The translations under genes and the position numbers were made by a program. Of a stretch of 64,000 bases of DNA, positions 8,608 to 18,398 are shown piece after piece. Position 1 is the first letter of the stretch; every line of letters starts with the position of its first letter. This DNA comes from Anaerolineae bacterium (lineage in GTDB: Bacteria; Chloroflexota; Anaerolineae; Aggregatilineales; Ch27): assembly GCA_013178165.1 (NCBI GenBank), contig JABLXG010000004.1, positions 186,001 through 250,000 of the forward strand, written 5' to 3'. The notes under the pieces were generated by a model. The model was given only the letters and a program-made list of their open reading frames with translations, searched no databases and had not been told where the DNA came from.

Positions 8608-10005
8608 TTAGCCAGCCATGGTGGCATGAGAAGAGCCGGTTATGGCCGCCTGATCATCGCCTGGCGGACAGGGATCGGGCAGACGCTCTTCCGGCCCGGC
8701 TGGTAGCATGACCAGGCCGGAGATCATCTTGGGGTAGAAGTCTGTGCTCTTCTGAGGCATTTTCTCCCCGTGGGCGGCCACCGCCTTGATCTGAGCCATG
8801 GTGGTTGGGCTGAGGAAGATGGCGAACTCCCCCCGGCCAGCGTTGATGTTGTCCACCGGGCGCTGCGGATCGCGGTGATAGCGGATCAGAGACTTGTCCT
8901 CGATGCCCGCTGGCGGGACACCGGCGGCCTGCTCCAGCAGCAGGCGGTGGGCGATGGTCACGGCCAGCGAGCGCCACGCCTGTGAGCGATCGGGCGCCAG
9001 GGTATCGAGGATGGCTTCGTCGCGCAGGGTCAGGACGTAGAAGCCGACCTCTGGCCCGCCATAGAAGCCGAAGGCATGGCCACGCGGGTGGGCATTGACG
9101 GCGGCCAGCATCGCTTCCAGATCGGCGGCCGGCGCGATGGCGAAGTGCGCCGCAGCGCGGGCCAGCACCTCAGCCGGGCTGACCGCACCGAAATCGTGAA
9201 TCTCGCGGTGGGTGGGCAGGATGATCAGTCCCGGATCGTCCATACTGACCAGCGTTGCGCTGATGAAATTGACGGCGGCGTCCGGGGGCAGCGCCTGCTG
9301 TTCCTGGCGGTAGGCCAGGGCGGTCTCGTAGCGGTGATGCCCGTCGGCGATAATCAAGCCCTGCAGCGGGGCGAGAATGCTCCCCACAGCGTGGATGATC
9401 TCCGGATCGGTGATGACCCAGACGCGCTGGCGGACCTGGTTCTCGAACAGTTCGGTCGCGTCAATGGCCGGAGTGCGATCGGCGATGGCGGCGCGGAGCA
9501 GGGTGTTAACGCGATTCTCCCGATCAGGGTAGAGGACAAAGATCTGCTCTGGCTGCACCTGCAGGGCGTGCAGCAAGCGCAGGCGATCGGCTCTGGGACC
9601 GCGATGGGTACGCTCGTGGGGCAGGATGACGCCTTCCTCAAACTCATGCAGACCCAGCGCAGCGATCAGGCCCAGCCGCACGTGTGTTCGGCCAGCAATG
9701 GGGAAGGTTTGCTCGTAAACGTACAGGGCCGGGCGATCTTCGCGGATCAGGATTCCTTCAGCCAGCCAGTTCTCATACCGCTGGCGAGCGCAGCGATAAT
9801 TGCCGTTGGTGGCGCAGGGGCCGGGCAGGCCGGTGTCTTCATTGTGGCCGAGGATAATCCCGGTGATGTTGTAGGGACTGAGTTGCCGGTAGCGGGCTGC
9901 CAGATCGGGGCCGATCCGGTCGTAGGGCTGGCTGAGCACGTCATCCAGCCGGGGGATGCGGGCAGGGTTGTAGCGAACCCCACGGAACGGTTTGATCACC
10001 GCCAT
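8608..10005 (-). CDS. DUF1015 family protein
   Basis: The protein starts MAVIKPFRGVRYNP and carries SQPYDRIGPD, the ILGHNEDTG block, LPHERTHRGPRADRL and IADGHHRYETAL. These are characteristic of DUF1015, a family of unknown function present in many bacteria. ATG 10005 has AAGGG 7 bases upstream; a TTG two codons earlier is a less likely start. The length is 465 residues. It is upstream of the lipoprotein gene on the same strand. Confidence 0.88.
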   Translation of the reverse strand: MAVIKPFRGVRYNPARIPRLDDVLSQPYDRIGPDLAARYRQLSPYNITGIILGHNEDTGLPGPCATNGNYRCARQRYENWLAEGILIREDRPALYVYEQTFPIAGRTHVRLGLIAALGLHEFEEGVILPHERTHRGPRADRLRLLHALQVQPEQIFVLYPDRENRVNTLLRAAIADRTPAIDATELFENQVRQRVWVITDPEIIHAVGSILAPLQGLIIADGHHRYETALAYRQEQQALPPDAAVNFISATLVSMDDPGLIILPTHREIHDFGAVSPAEVLARAAAHFAIAPAADLEAMLAAVNAHPRGHAFGFYGGPEVGFYVLTLRDEAILDTLAPDRSQAWRSLAVTIAHRLLLEQAAGVPPAGIEDKSLIRYHRDPQRPVDNINAGRGEFAIFLSPTTMAQIKAVAAHGEKMPQKSTDFYPKMISGLVMLPAGPEERLPDPCPPGDDQAAITGSSHATMAG

Positions 10006-10057
10006 AGCCAATCCCTTTCACAGCAGGTCGCCCCGGAGCAGGGGCGGGTGTGGCGTG

Positions 10058-10094
10058 AAAGCTCCGCCGATCGCAGGCCGCGCATCGGCGGAGC
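10058..10094 (-). terminator. Terminator of the lpdA transcript
   Basis: GCTCCGCCGAT and ATCGGCGGAGC form a perfect 11-bp stem (10061-10071 with 10084-10094). On the minus strand TTTCAC follows. It lies 34 bases downstream of the lpdA stop codon. Confidence 0.65.
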
Positions 10095-10127
10095 ACAGGT
10101 GTAGCAAGGCAGGGCATGATCCGCGCC

Positions 10128-11528
<1,401 letters not shown>

Positions 11529-11651
11529 GTGCTGCTCCATCGCTGGGGCGGGCAGGAAGCCCGCCGGCCTGTCAGATGCGCCGAGTCTAGCGCCTTTTGG
11601 GGCCAGACTCAACCGGACAAGAGAACCCCATGATTGGCGTGTTCAGTATCC

Positions 11652-12314
11652 CTATGGCTGCCCGCCCTCCGCCGCCGGGACCCATACTGCAAAGTCGTCG
11701 ACCGTGAACGTCGCCGGCGTTTCCCCGGCGGAAAAGGCGATCCCACCCGGCGGCAGCGGGCCATCCGGCGCGGTATCTGCCAGCGAGAACATCTCTTCGC
11801 CGTCTACATCGACCACCAGCTGATTCCCGAAGGCGCCGAAGCGGATAGTGTGCCAGGCCGGGCCACTGATCACGGCGTCGGCGTATTCCTCGCCCAGGAT
11901 GGTTTCGCCGCGGTAAAGGCGGACGCGCCCGGTAGGGCCAAGTCCGACGGCATAACTGCCTGCTTCCCCGGCGCGGATATTGAGCCGCCCTTCGCCTTCC
12001 TCTACCCACAGCCGCACCTGCACCACCACATCGCCGAAGATGTGATCGCCGTAGCGGGTTGGCTCCGGGCGGCCGCTGGCGACCAGGGCGGGCGTCATCC
12101 CCGGCCCGCCTGCTGCGCGATGCTCCCAGCCGTGGCCGAGTTGCCAGTCCAGCTGGAAGGTTTCGAAGTCGTCCACTGCGGCGGCGGTGAGCGGTGGTTC
12201 TTCAAAGCCGCTCAGACTGATGAAACGGCTGAAGATCACATAGCCCGCCGCGATGACCAGCACCGGGATGACCAGTGTGCCAACAACGATCGCGGTGGTG
12301 CGGTTGATTCCCAT
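11652..12314 (-). CDS. Membrane-anchored LamG/DUF1080-like beta-sandwich protein
   Basis: The 220-residue protein has an uncleaved N-terminal membrane helix at about residues 8-30. A soluble domain with the pattern of concanavalin-like jelly-roll folds follows: FETFQLDWQLGHGWEH, VVVQVRLWVEEGEG, VGLGPTGRVRLYRG and WHTIRFGAFGNQLVVDVDG. Such domains usually bind carbohydrate or hold together exported proteins. No catalytic residues are evident. It starts 10 bases after the iron-sulfur oxidoreductase gene and may be cotranscribed with it. Confidence 0.6.
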   Translation of the reverse strand: MGINRTTAIVVGTLVIPVLVIAAGYVIFSRFISLSGFEEPPLTAAAVDDFETFQLDWQLGHGWEHRAAGGPGMTPALVASGRPEPTRYGDHIFGDVVVQVRLWVEEGEGRLNIRAGEAGSYAVGLGPTGRVRLYRGETILGEEYADAVISGPAWHTIRFGAFGNQLVVDVDGEEMFSLADTAPDGPLPPGGIAFSAGETPATFTVDDFAVWVPAAEGGQP

Positions 12315-12324
12315 GGCAGACTCC

Positions 12325-14367
12325 TTACGGCGAGAGGCGCCCGGCGACCAGTTCAGCGATATCGTTTACCCTGACGGATGCATCGCCGTCTGGCACAGGC
12401 TTTCCGGTTGAATCAACGGCGCTGTGCAGCATGATGGCGCAGAACGGACAGGCCGTGACGACCGTCTGCGCGCCAGTGGCGGCGGCTTCTGCCAGGCGCA
12501 TGGCATTGATCGGGCGCTCCTGGCGGGTTTCCATCCAAACCTGAGCGCCACCCCCGCCGCAACACAGGCTTCGCTGGCGGTGACGTGGCATTTCCGCCAG
12601 GGTGACGCTTTCCAGCGCCAGCAGAGTCTCGCGGGGGGCGTCATATTCGCCATTGTAGCGGCCCAGGAAGCATGGGTCGTGGTAGGTGATCACCCCCTTC
12701 CGGCGGCGGCGATCCCATTTTTGTAGCGAAAGCCGGCCCGCCCTCAGCAGGCCAGCGATGTAGGCGCTGTGGTGTATGACGGCGTAATGGCCACCGAAAT
12801 CGGGATACTCGTTGCGGAAGGTGTGGTAGCAGTGCGGGCACTGGGTGACGATCAGGTTGAACGTGTAGCGGTTGAAGGTATCGATCAGCGCGGCAGTGGC
12901 CTGCTGATAGAGCGCCTCCTGGCCGCTGCGGCGCGCCCATTCGCAGGTGCAGCGTTCTTCCTCGCCCAGCACGGCGAAGTCCACGCCTGCGGCGCGGAAA
13001 ATCTGGATCATCGCCCGGCTGACGCGCTGGCCTGCCGGGTCGTACGCCCCGGCGCAGCCGACCCAGTAGAGCACGTCAACACTGTGCCGGTCGGCCAGCA
13101 ACGGCACGTCCAGCCCGGCGGCCCAGTCCAGGCGCGTCCCGCGCGGATGGCCCCAGGGATCGCCGGCGCGTTCGGCGCGAGTTAAGGCCCCAACTAGGCG
13201 ATCGGGCGGTCGTCCTTCCATCAGGACCAGGTGCTGGCGCATGGCCAGGATGTCGGCCAGCGGCTCGTTGCCCACCGGGCAGATCTCCACGCAGGCGGCA
13301 CAGGCGGTGCAGGCCCAGACCCCTTCAGGGGGCAGGGCGCTCTCAAATAGCGTGACGGGCGACTCCTTGCCAGCGGCCAGGAGTGCGCCGTGTTCCCTCA
13401 GAAAATAGCGCTTGTTGACCTCCAGCGCGGCGGGCGAAAGCGGTGTCCCGGCAGCATAGGCCGGGCAAACATCCTGGCAACGGTTGCACATGATGCAGGC
13501 GTAAGCATCGACGATCTGCGTACGGCTGAGGTGTTCGATGCGTTCCGCCCCGAAGCTCTCGATTGTCTCATCATCAAGGGGCAGGGGGGGCATGGCGCCG
13601 GGGCTGCGCCGTTCCGGGCGGGTCAGGTAGTTGACGGGGGCGAGCAGCAGGTGAAAGTGCTTGGTACGCGGGAACCAGGGCACGAAGACCAGGATCAGGC
13701 CGATGGCCAGCCAGAACATGACATGCTCGCCGACCTCCAGTAGCGCCGGATTGCCCCCGCTGAACAGGCCGCTGATCGCGCTGGCAAAAGGTTGGAAGGC
13801 ATCCGGACCGTGCCGGGCTACCGTCAGCGCCTGCCCCAGGAAGCGTGCGCCAACGTGCCCCAGGATAAACGCGCCGACGATGGCCGAGTCGCGGCGGATG
13901 CCCCCGGCAGCAATGTCCGGATGGAGCAGGATGTCCGGGCGGAAGGTCAGGCGAGGGTCTCCGGCGATGAAGCGGCGGACGAGGAAGTAGAGCATGCTGA
14001 GGATCACGGCGACGCTGAGTACGTCAGCCAGCAGGCGGTAGGCGTCGGCCAGACCGTTCGTCCCTGGAAAGGCGTAATCCGCCAGGAAGCCTTCCAACAC
14101 ATCGCCCAGGTTGACCAGGAGATAGAACAGGAAGCCCCAGGCGATGGTGGCGTGCAGGATACTGGTGAACGGGCGGGCGTTCAGCACCGTACGCTGCGTG
14201 ATCGTGACCTCAAGCGCCTGAAGTATCCGCCGGGCCAACCCGTTCAGGTGCAACGCGCCGTTGCCCCGCCGGATCACGGCGGCGACCTGCCCGAAGCTAT
14301 GCCAGGTCAGGTACAGGGAGATGATGGCCAGGATGACAAACACGACTTTCTCAGGGAGGGAAAGCAC
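12325..14367 (-). CDS. Membrane Fe-S oxidoreductase, EtfAB:quinone oxidoreductase-like (HdrD-like)
   Basis: The N-terminal third has about six membrane helices of the NarI type. Two ferredoxin-type [4Fe-4S] motifs follow (CIMCNRCQDVCP and CTACAACVEICP, near residues 295 and 355). Two CCG domains come last: one with ERCTCEWARRSG and QCPHCYHTF, the other with DPCFLGRYNGEYD and LCCGGGG. This order matches fused proteins proposed to pass electrons from electron transfer flavoprotein to menaquinone. GTG 14367 has AAGGAGG 6 bases upstream and is preferred to a longer frame at 14406, giving 680 residues. Beta-oxidation genes lie 5-14 kb away, which supports that role by inference. The etfAB genes are not here. 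Confidence 0.85.
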   Translation of the reverse strand: MLSLPEKVVFVILAIISLYLTWHSFGQVAAVIRRGNGALHLNGLARRILQALEVTITQRTVLNARPFTSILHATIAWGFLFYLLVNLGDVLEGFLADYAFPGTNGLADAYRLLADVLSVAVILSMLYFLVRRFIAGDPRLTFRPDILLHPDIAAGGIRRDSAIVGAFILGHVGARFLGQALTVARHGPDAFQPFASAISGLFSGGNPALLEVGEHVMFWLAIGLILVFVPWFPRTKHFHLLLAPVNYLTRPERRSPGAMPPLPLDDETIESFGAERIEHLSRTQIVDAYACIMCNRCQDVCPAYAAGTPLSPAALEVNKRYFLREHGALLAAGKESPVTLFESALPPEGVWACTACAACVEICPVGNEPLADILAMRQHLVLMEGRPPDRLVGALTRAERAGDPWGHPRGTRLDWAAGLDVPLLADRHSVDVLYWVGCAGAYDPAGQRVSRAMIQIFRAAGVDFAVLGEEERCTCEWARRSGQEALYQQATAALIDTFNRYTFNLIVTQCPHCYHTFRNEYPDFGGHYAVIHHSAYIAGLLRAGRLSLQKWDRRRRKGVITYHDPCFLGRYNGEYDAPRETLLALESVTLAEMPRHRQRSLCCGGGGAQVWMETRQERPINAMRLAEAAATGAQTVVTACPFCAIMLHSAVDSTGKPVPDGDASVRVNDIAELVAGRLSP

Positions 14368-14418
14368 CGTCTGCCTCCTTGATCGGGTAATGGGCGCGGA
14401 GCGCAAGGGACTGGTTTC

Positions 14419-14447
14419 AGTCTACACAGAGAGGCGGAGCGGTACAA
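14419..14447 (-). promoter_or_regulatory. Promoter of the Fe-S oxidoreductase gene
   Basis: On the minus strand TTGTAC (14442-14447), a 17-bp spacer and TAGACT (14419-14424) lie about 50 bases before the GTG start at 14367, in the 162-base gap after the preceding gene. Confidence 0.55.
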
Positions 14448-14529
14448 ACGGGCGACGGGAGGCAGACGTCAGAAGGCAGGCGGTTGAGAGACCAGGCAGC
14501 CGGGAGCGCGGGAAAGATCGGCGGACGCC

Positions 14530-15465
14530 TCAGGTCCGGGCAGGGGTATCGGTCGAGTCCGGCTCATCGGTGGGAGGCGTTTGTGGGGCCGGGGGCGCCG
14601 GTTTCTCCCCGAAGTCAGGGCCGAGCACCATCAATACGGTATCGTCGACCAGCCGCTCGATCTCGCTTTCCGGCAAAGGCTGGGTGTGCTCGTCGGCCCC
14701 GCCAGCGGAGCGCGAATAGGCGATCAGCAATTCCTCGGTATCCTGGATCGTGATCGGTGGTGGCTCACTGACCTGTGTTTCCCTGGCCGGATCGGGTGGG
14801 CGCTGACCCTGGGCGTAGACGAAGAAAGCCAGTTCCGTCATCTGCTCGGTACTCTGGACATGCAAGCGGCTACCGCTGAGGGTGACGAAATCGGCAGCCA
14901 GCTTTAGCTCAAGGGCGGTGTCTTCCAGCCGCCAGTTGCCCTGTAACCGCGCCAGTATCTCCTCCAGACTGCGCGGGCCAGGTCGGTCGCCGGTATGGCC
15001 AAAGCGAACGCGAAACCACATTCCGTTGGCCAGACTCTGCACTACCAGATGTACATTGGGGCCAAGCGTGAAAGCTGCTGAATAAAGCAGCAGCAGGGCT
15101 TCCTGCAGGGCCTCCCGGTTGCTTTCCAGAGTCAGGTTTTCTTCGGCGTGCAGCGGCGTGACCAGCTCAAGCTGCCCGCTCAGCCAGTCCAGCAGGTCCT
15201 GCACCGGGAACGGGCGGATGTGCTGGCGCGGCAGTAGTTCACCGAGTTTGTAACGAATCAGGGCCTGCCAGGCATTGAGCAGGTTGAGTACACCCAGCAC
15301 CTCGCTGGTGGCGCGGGCCTGCCAGTAGGCGCGGGGTTTGCCTGCCGCGGTAGGCAGGTGCACCAGGCTGATAGCCGCCAGACCGGAGTTCAATGGCTCG
15401 ATCAGGCGGCGCATCAGCAAGAATTGCAGTTGTCCCAGGGATTCCCAGTCGGGTTCGCGGGACAT
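14530..15465 (-). CDS. Degenerate histidine-kinase-like protein
   Basis: The 311-residue cytoplasmic protein follows the layout of a histidine kinase core without its catalytic signatures. The DHp-like helix reads MRRLIEPLNSGL (residues 18-29), which aligns with the usual SHELRTPLNSIL but has Arg19 where the phosphorylated His should be. The ATPase-like half has REALQEALLLLYSAA in place of the N box, and the Gly-rich ATP-lid boxes are missing, although the terminal GSRLHVQS-like strand is recognisable. It may work as a pseudokinase or scaffold. ATG 15465 has AGGGGGA upstream. It lies 40 bases after the Cys-rich gene, so they probably share a transcript. Confidence 0.6.
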   Translation of the reverse strand: MSREPDWESLGQLQFLLMRRLIEPLNSGLAAISLVHLPTAAGKPRAYWQARATSEVLGVLNLLNAWQALIRYKLGELLPRQHIRPFPVQDLLDWLSGQLELVTPLHAEENLTLESNREALQEALLLLYSAAFTLGPNVHLVVQSLANGMWFRVRFGHTGDRPGPRSLEEILARLQGNWRLEDTALELKLAADFVTLSGSRLHVQSTEQMTELAFFVYAQGQRPPDPARETQVSEPPPITIQDTEELLIAYSRSAGGADEHTQPLPESEIERLVDDTVLMVLGPDFGEKPAPPAPQTPPTDEPDSTDTPART

Positions 15466-15505
15466 AGACGATCCCCCTGTCGGGATGGCTGGCATTGATT
15501 CCGGA

Positions 15506-15880
15506 TCAGGCTGCTTCGCCGATCTCGGCGTATTCCGGCGTTTCAGTCGTCTCGGTCAGCGGCTGCCTGTCGGCCAGCCGTTCACGGAGGTCGCTGAGTG
15601 CCTGCTCGTAGATACGGGTCAGGTCGCGGTCCGGCCCCTTGTAGCGGCGCAGAGTCTGGATGGCGCAGGCAGCGCAGCCGCGCATGGCCCGGTAGCTGTC
15701 GGTCTCGCAGGCCAGGCAGCCATTGAGGCGGATCATCATCAGGCAAAAACCCAGTACCTCTTCGTGCGCTTCGGGGAGCTGCAGGACACGGTCGACCAGG
15801 GCGCGCCATTCGCTGCCGCGCAGGTCACGCAACTGGCGGGTCACATAGTGCGGGTATAGCAGTTCATTCTGCGTATACAT
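15506..15880 (-). CDS. Cys-rich conserved hypothetical protein
   Basis: The 124-residue protein is largely helical and contains two CxxC pairs 12 residues apart (GCLACETD and GCAACAIQ), plus a single upstream Cys in LGFCLMM. Four cysteines in this spacing could bind zinc or an iron-sulfur cluster, or form a redox pair. There is no signal peptide. The C-terminus is acidic. I do not recognise a named family. It is the first gene of the pair with the degenerate kinase. Confidence 0.6.
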   Translation of the reverse strand: MYTQNELLYPHYVTRQLRDLRGSEWRALVDRVLQLPEAHEEVLGFCLMMIRLNGCLACETDSYRAMRGCAACAIQTLRRYKGPDRDLTRIYEQALSDLRERLADRQPLTETTETPEYAEIGEAA

Positions 15881-15975
15881 ACGTCATAAATCCTTGAAAA
15901 TTCAGCAGATTACGCGGTTCCCGGCCGGCGGCGCGATTCCGCGATTTCCGGCTCCGGGGCATCCGCATCCTCGAA

Positions 15976-16005
15976 ACTATAAATGTGCAAGTATGGTACT
16001 GTCGC
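15976..16005 (-). promoter_or_regulatory. Possible promoter of the Cys-rich gene
   Basis: On the minus strand GCGACA (16000-16005), an 18-bp spacer and TATAGT (15976-15981) precede the gene by about 95 bases. The divergent gap 15881-16222 holds this site and the facing promoter. I see no gene in it. Confidence 0.35.
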
Positions 16006-16131
16006 ATTCGTTTCTAGCATAGGAGGGCTTGGGGCAGGCATGATATAGGGCATGGGTACTAATCGGTGGTTTGCCAGTCTCCTGGCCTGCTGGTCTTTGC
16101 TTCTGGCGGCGCCCTCTGGCGACAGGCGTGC

Positions 16132-16159
16132 TTGGTGGCAGAGCGGGGAATGGTATACT
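16132..16159 (+). promoter_or_regulatory. Extended -10 promoter of the FxLyD lipoprotein
   Basis: TTGGTG (16132-16137), a 16-bp spacer and TATACT (16154-16159) with an upstream TGG giving an extended -10. The gene starts about 55 bases after the expected start site. Confidence 0.5.
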
Positions 16160-16222
16160 GGCAGGCAGGCGCCGATTGGCGCAAGTGCTGCTGGTTGCAG
16201 GCGGAATACCGGGAGAACGCAT

Positions 16223-17398
16223 GTGAGAAGGATGCTGTGGGTGGGGCTGCTGTTGATCCTGACTGGCTGTGCGGCGCTGGAGGGGCCTCCCGCACCCGCT
16301 ATGCCCGATCTCAACCGGACATACACCCACCCCGGCGGCGTGTTCTCGCTGGCCCTGCCGCCATCGTGGATCGCGGGCGACCTTAGCAGCGGCGAGACCT
16401 TGCTGATGACCTTTGCCCCCCCGGAAGTGACACGCCCGCCGCTGACCGTCTATGTGGTGCGGCTGGCAAGCCCCTTGGATGGCACGGCTTTTGGCGCAGC
16501 GATGGGATCGTACCTGCGCTCGCCGCAGAACTGGACGCTGGATGTGGTCGACCAGCAGGCGATGGGTGACGGGAGCTGGCGTGTGGCTGGCATCCGCCAG
16601 GTGCGCGGGCAGGCATTGCCGGTGAACCTCTTTATGCTGCGGGAAGGGGCGTTCTTTTCCGCCCTGGAAGTTGTCGTACCGTCCGCTGATCCCTTTCTGG
16701 CTTCGCTGCTGACCATGATGGTCAATACGTACCGGATCAACCCGGAAGCTGCCTGGCCGGTCGGGACGGCGGGCGATTTCCCGCCGTTGGATGAGAACCT
16801 GTTGGTGGCGGGCGGAAATCTCTCCTTCAGTGCGCTGGCAGCGTGGGATGACAGCGAAGGTGGTTTTCACCTCAGCGGGCAGGTCGCCAACCGCGCCCCG
16901 TACCCGGTGGAAGCGGTGACGATCCAGGCTGTCCTGCTGGATGCCGCCGGGAATACCCTGGCTGAAGGGAGCGCCGCAATGCCGCTGTTTGTGTTGCCGT
17001 ATGGCGAACTGGGGCCATTTGACGTACGTTTTCCGGGCGGACGGCCTCGTGGTGTGGCCCGCTATCGGCTGGAGGCGCGGGCGCAACATGCTGCGCAGCC
17101 AGAGGTGCTGCTTGGCGCGGGGGCGTTTGACTGGGAAGATCGCGCTGAATACGACGACAGTGGCCAGTTACACATCCGGGGGACACTCTGGCATATCAGC
17201 GACGCGCCGGCCTATGATCCTCAGGCAGTGATCACTCTGCTTGACAGCGCCGAACGGGTAATCGGGGTGACAGCAGCGAGCATCGGTGACGGCCCCATTC
17301 CGCCCGGCGGATCGTTACGCTTTGATGTGGCCGTTCCGCCCGGCGGCGCGGAAGCGGTGCACTATCAGCTGACCATCCAGGCCCGTCGCCAGCCTTGA
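16223..17398 (+). CDS. Lipoprotein with PsbP/Mog1-like and FxLyD-like domains
   Basis: From GTG 16223 (GGGAG 7 bases upstream) the protein starts MRRMLWVGLLLILTGCAA, a signal peptide with lipobox LTGC and Cys at residue 16. The first domain begins YTHPGGVFSLALPPSW and looks like the compact beta domain seen in PsbP/Mog1-type exported proteins. Two later repeats of roughly 100 residues each contain strand patterns such as GGFHLSGQVANRAPYPVEAV and LHIRGTLWHIS, typical of FxLyD-like domains. It is 391 residues and probably exported and lipid-anchored. Upstream in-frame codons to 16052 would bury the signal peptide and are rejected. Function unknown. Confidence 0.75.
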   Translation: MRRMLWVGLLLILTGCAALEGPPAPAMPDLNRTYTHPGGVFSLALPPSWIAGDLSSGETLLMTFAPPEVTRPPLTVYVVRLASPLDGTAFGAAMGSYLRSPQNWTLDVVDQQAMGDGSWRVAGIRQVRGQALPVNLFMLREGAFFSALEVVVPSADPFLASLLTMMVNTYRINPEAAWPVGTAGDFPPLDENLLVAGGNLSFSALAAWDDSEGGFHLSGQVANRAPYPVEAVTIQAVLLDAAGNTLAEGSAAMPLFVLPYGELGPFDVRFPGGRPRGVARYRLEARAQHAAQPEVLLGAGAFDWEDRAEYDDSGQLHIRGTLWHISDAPAYDPQAVITLLDSAERVIGVTAASIGDGPIPPGGSLRFDVAVPPGGAEAVHYQLTIQARRQP

Positions 17399-17440
17399 GG
17401 GCGGGGCCTGGTGGCAGGCGAAGGCAGGAAGCAGGCTAAG

Positions 17441-18358
17441 ATGATTGTCACGATCCTGGGATCGGGGGGCGGTACGGGCATCCCTAACCCGTTTTGTCAG
17501 TGCCCGACGTGTGAGACGGCGCGGCGGTATGGCGGCAGGGACCGCCGCAATGCGCCGGCGGTACTGATCAATGACGATTTGTTGATCGACTGCGGCCCCG
17601 ACGTGATCAACAGTGCCCGGCAACTGGGGGTGTCGCTGGCTTCCCTGCAGGCGCTGGTGATCACGCACCGGCACAGCGATCATCTCGATCCCTGGTTTTT
17701 TCGTTCCCGGCGAAGCGTCAAAAATACTGAATTGCCGTTGCTGACTGTCTACGGCCCGCGCGACGCGCTTGATTCCGTTTTTGACTTTTATGCGCGGACG
17801 TTTGGCTGGAACCGGCCCATGCTGGAACAGGAGACACGCACCATCTGGCACCCGGTGGAAAGCGGCAGCCGCAAGCTGATCGGGCGCTACCGGCTACAGT
17901 TTTTCCCCGCCACCCATGGCAATGCGATGCTCCAGGCGGTGCTGGTCGGCGTACGAGATGCGCAGGCGGGTTATTTTCATTGCTACGATAGCGGCCCGCT
18001 GACAGAGGAAGCGTGGACGCTGCTGGGCGATCAGCGTTTTGATGCAGCGGCTATCGACGCCACGATCGGGCGGCAGAGCGATTTTTCCAGCGCCGAGCAC
18101 ATGACTGCTACCCAGGCGATCGAGACAGCCCATCGTCTGCGCGAGATGGGTATCCTGGCTCCTGAAGGGTACGCGCTGGCGACGCATTTCGTCCATCAGG
18201 ATGCGGGCAGCCACGAGGATAAGGCGGCTTTCTACGCGCCCCAGGGCATGACACCGGCATATGATGGTCTGCAGCTGGTGCTGGGTGAAGCAGCGGAGAC
18301 TCCGCCGGTGGAGATTGACTCGGCTGAGGATTGGGAAACATCCGGGTTGCAGGAATGA
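17441..18358 (+). CDS. MBL-fold metallohydrolase, PhnP/PqqB-like
   Basis: The 305-residue protein begins MIVTILGSGGGTGIPNP and carries a Cys motif CQCPTC, as PhnP-type enzymes do. The metal-binding HRHSDHLD follows at about residue 79, then a second His in the ATHGN block and a third near ATHFVH. Metallo-beta-lactamase-fold enzymes of this branch are phosphodiesterases or are used in cofactor synthesis. No phn or pqq genes are nearby, so the substrate is not known. The frame is open from GTG 17411, but ATG 17441 starts at the conserved first strand. Confidence 0.8.
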   Translation: MIVTILGSGGGTGIPNPFCQCPTCETARRYGGRDRRNAPAVLINDDLLIDCGPDVINSARQLGVSLASLQALVITHRHSDHLDPWFFRSRRSVKNTELPLLTVYGPRDALDSVFDFYARTFGWNRPMLEQETRTIWHPVESGSRKLIGRYRLQFFPATHGNAMLQAVLVGVRDAQAGYFHCYDSGPLTEEAWTLLGDQRFDAAAIDATIGRQSDFSSAEHMTATQAIETAHRLREMGILAPEGYALATHFVHQDAGSHEDKAAFYAPQGMTPAYDGLQLVLGEAAETPPVEIDSAEDWETSGLQE

Positions 18359-18398
18359 CGCTGGCGATCGGTGTAATTGCAGTGAACAGGGGAGAGCC

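Noticed and set aside
9076-10104. 342-codon plus-strand frame opposite DUF1015
   Set aside because: Shadow of the DUF1015 gene; low-complexity composition and no family features.
15910-16326. Minus-strand open frame of 138 codons in the divergent gap
   Set aside because: It overlaps the lipoprotein start, has no conserved pattern and no good ribosome site, and the opposite strand has a clear signal peptide.
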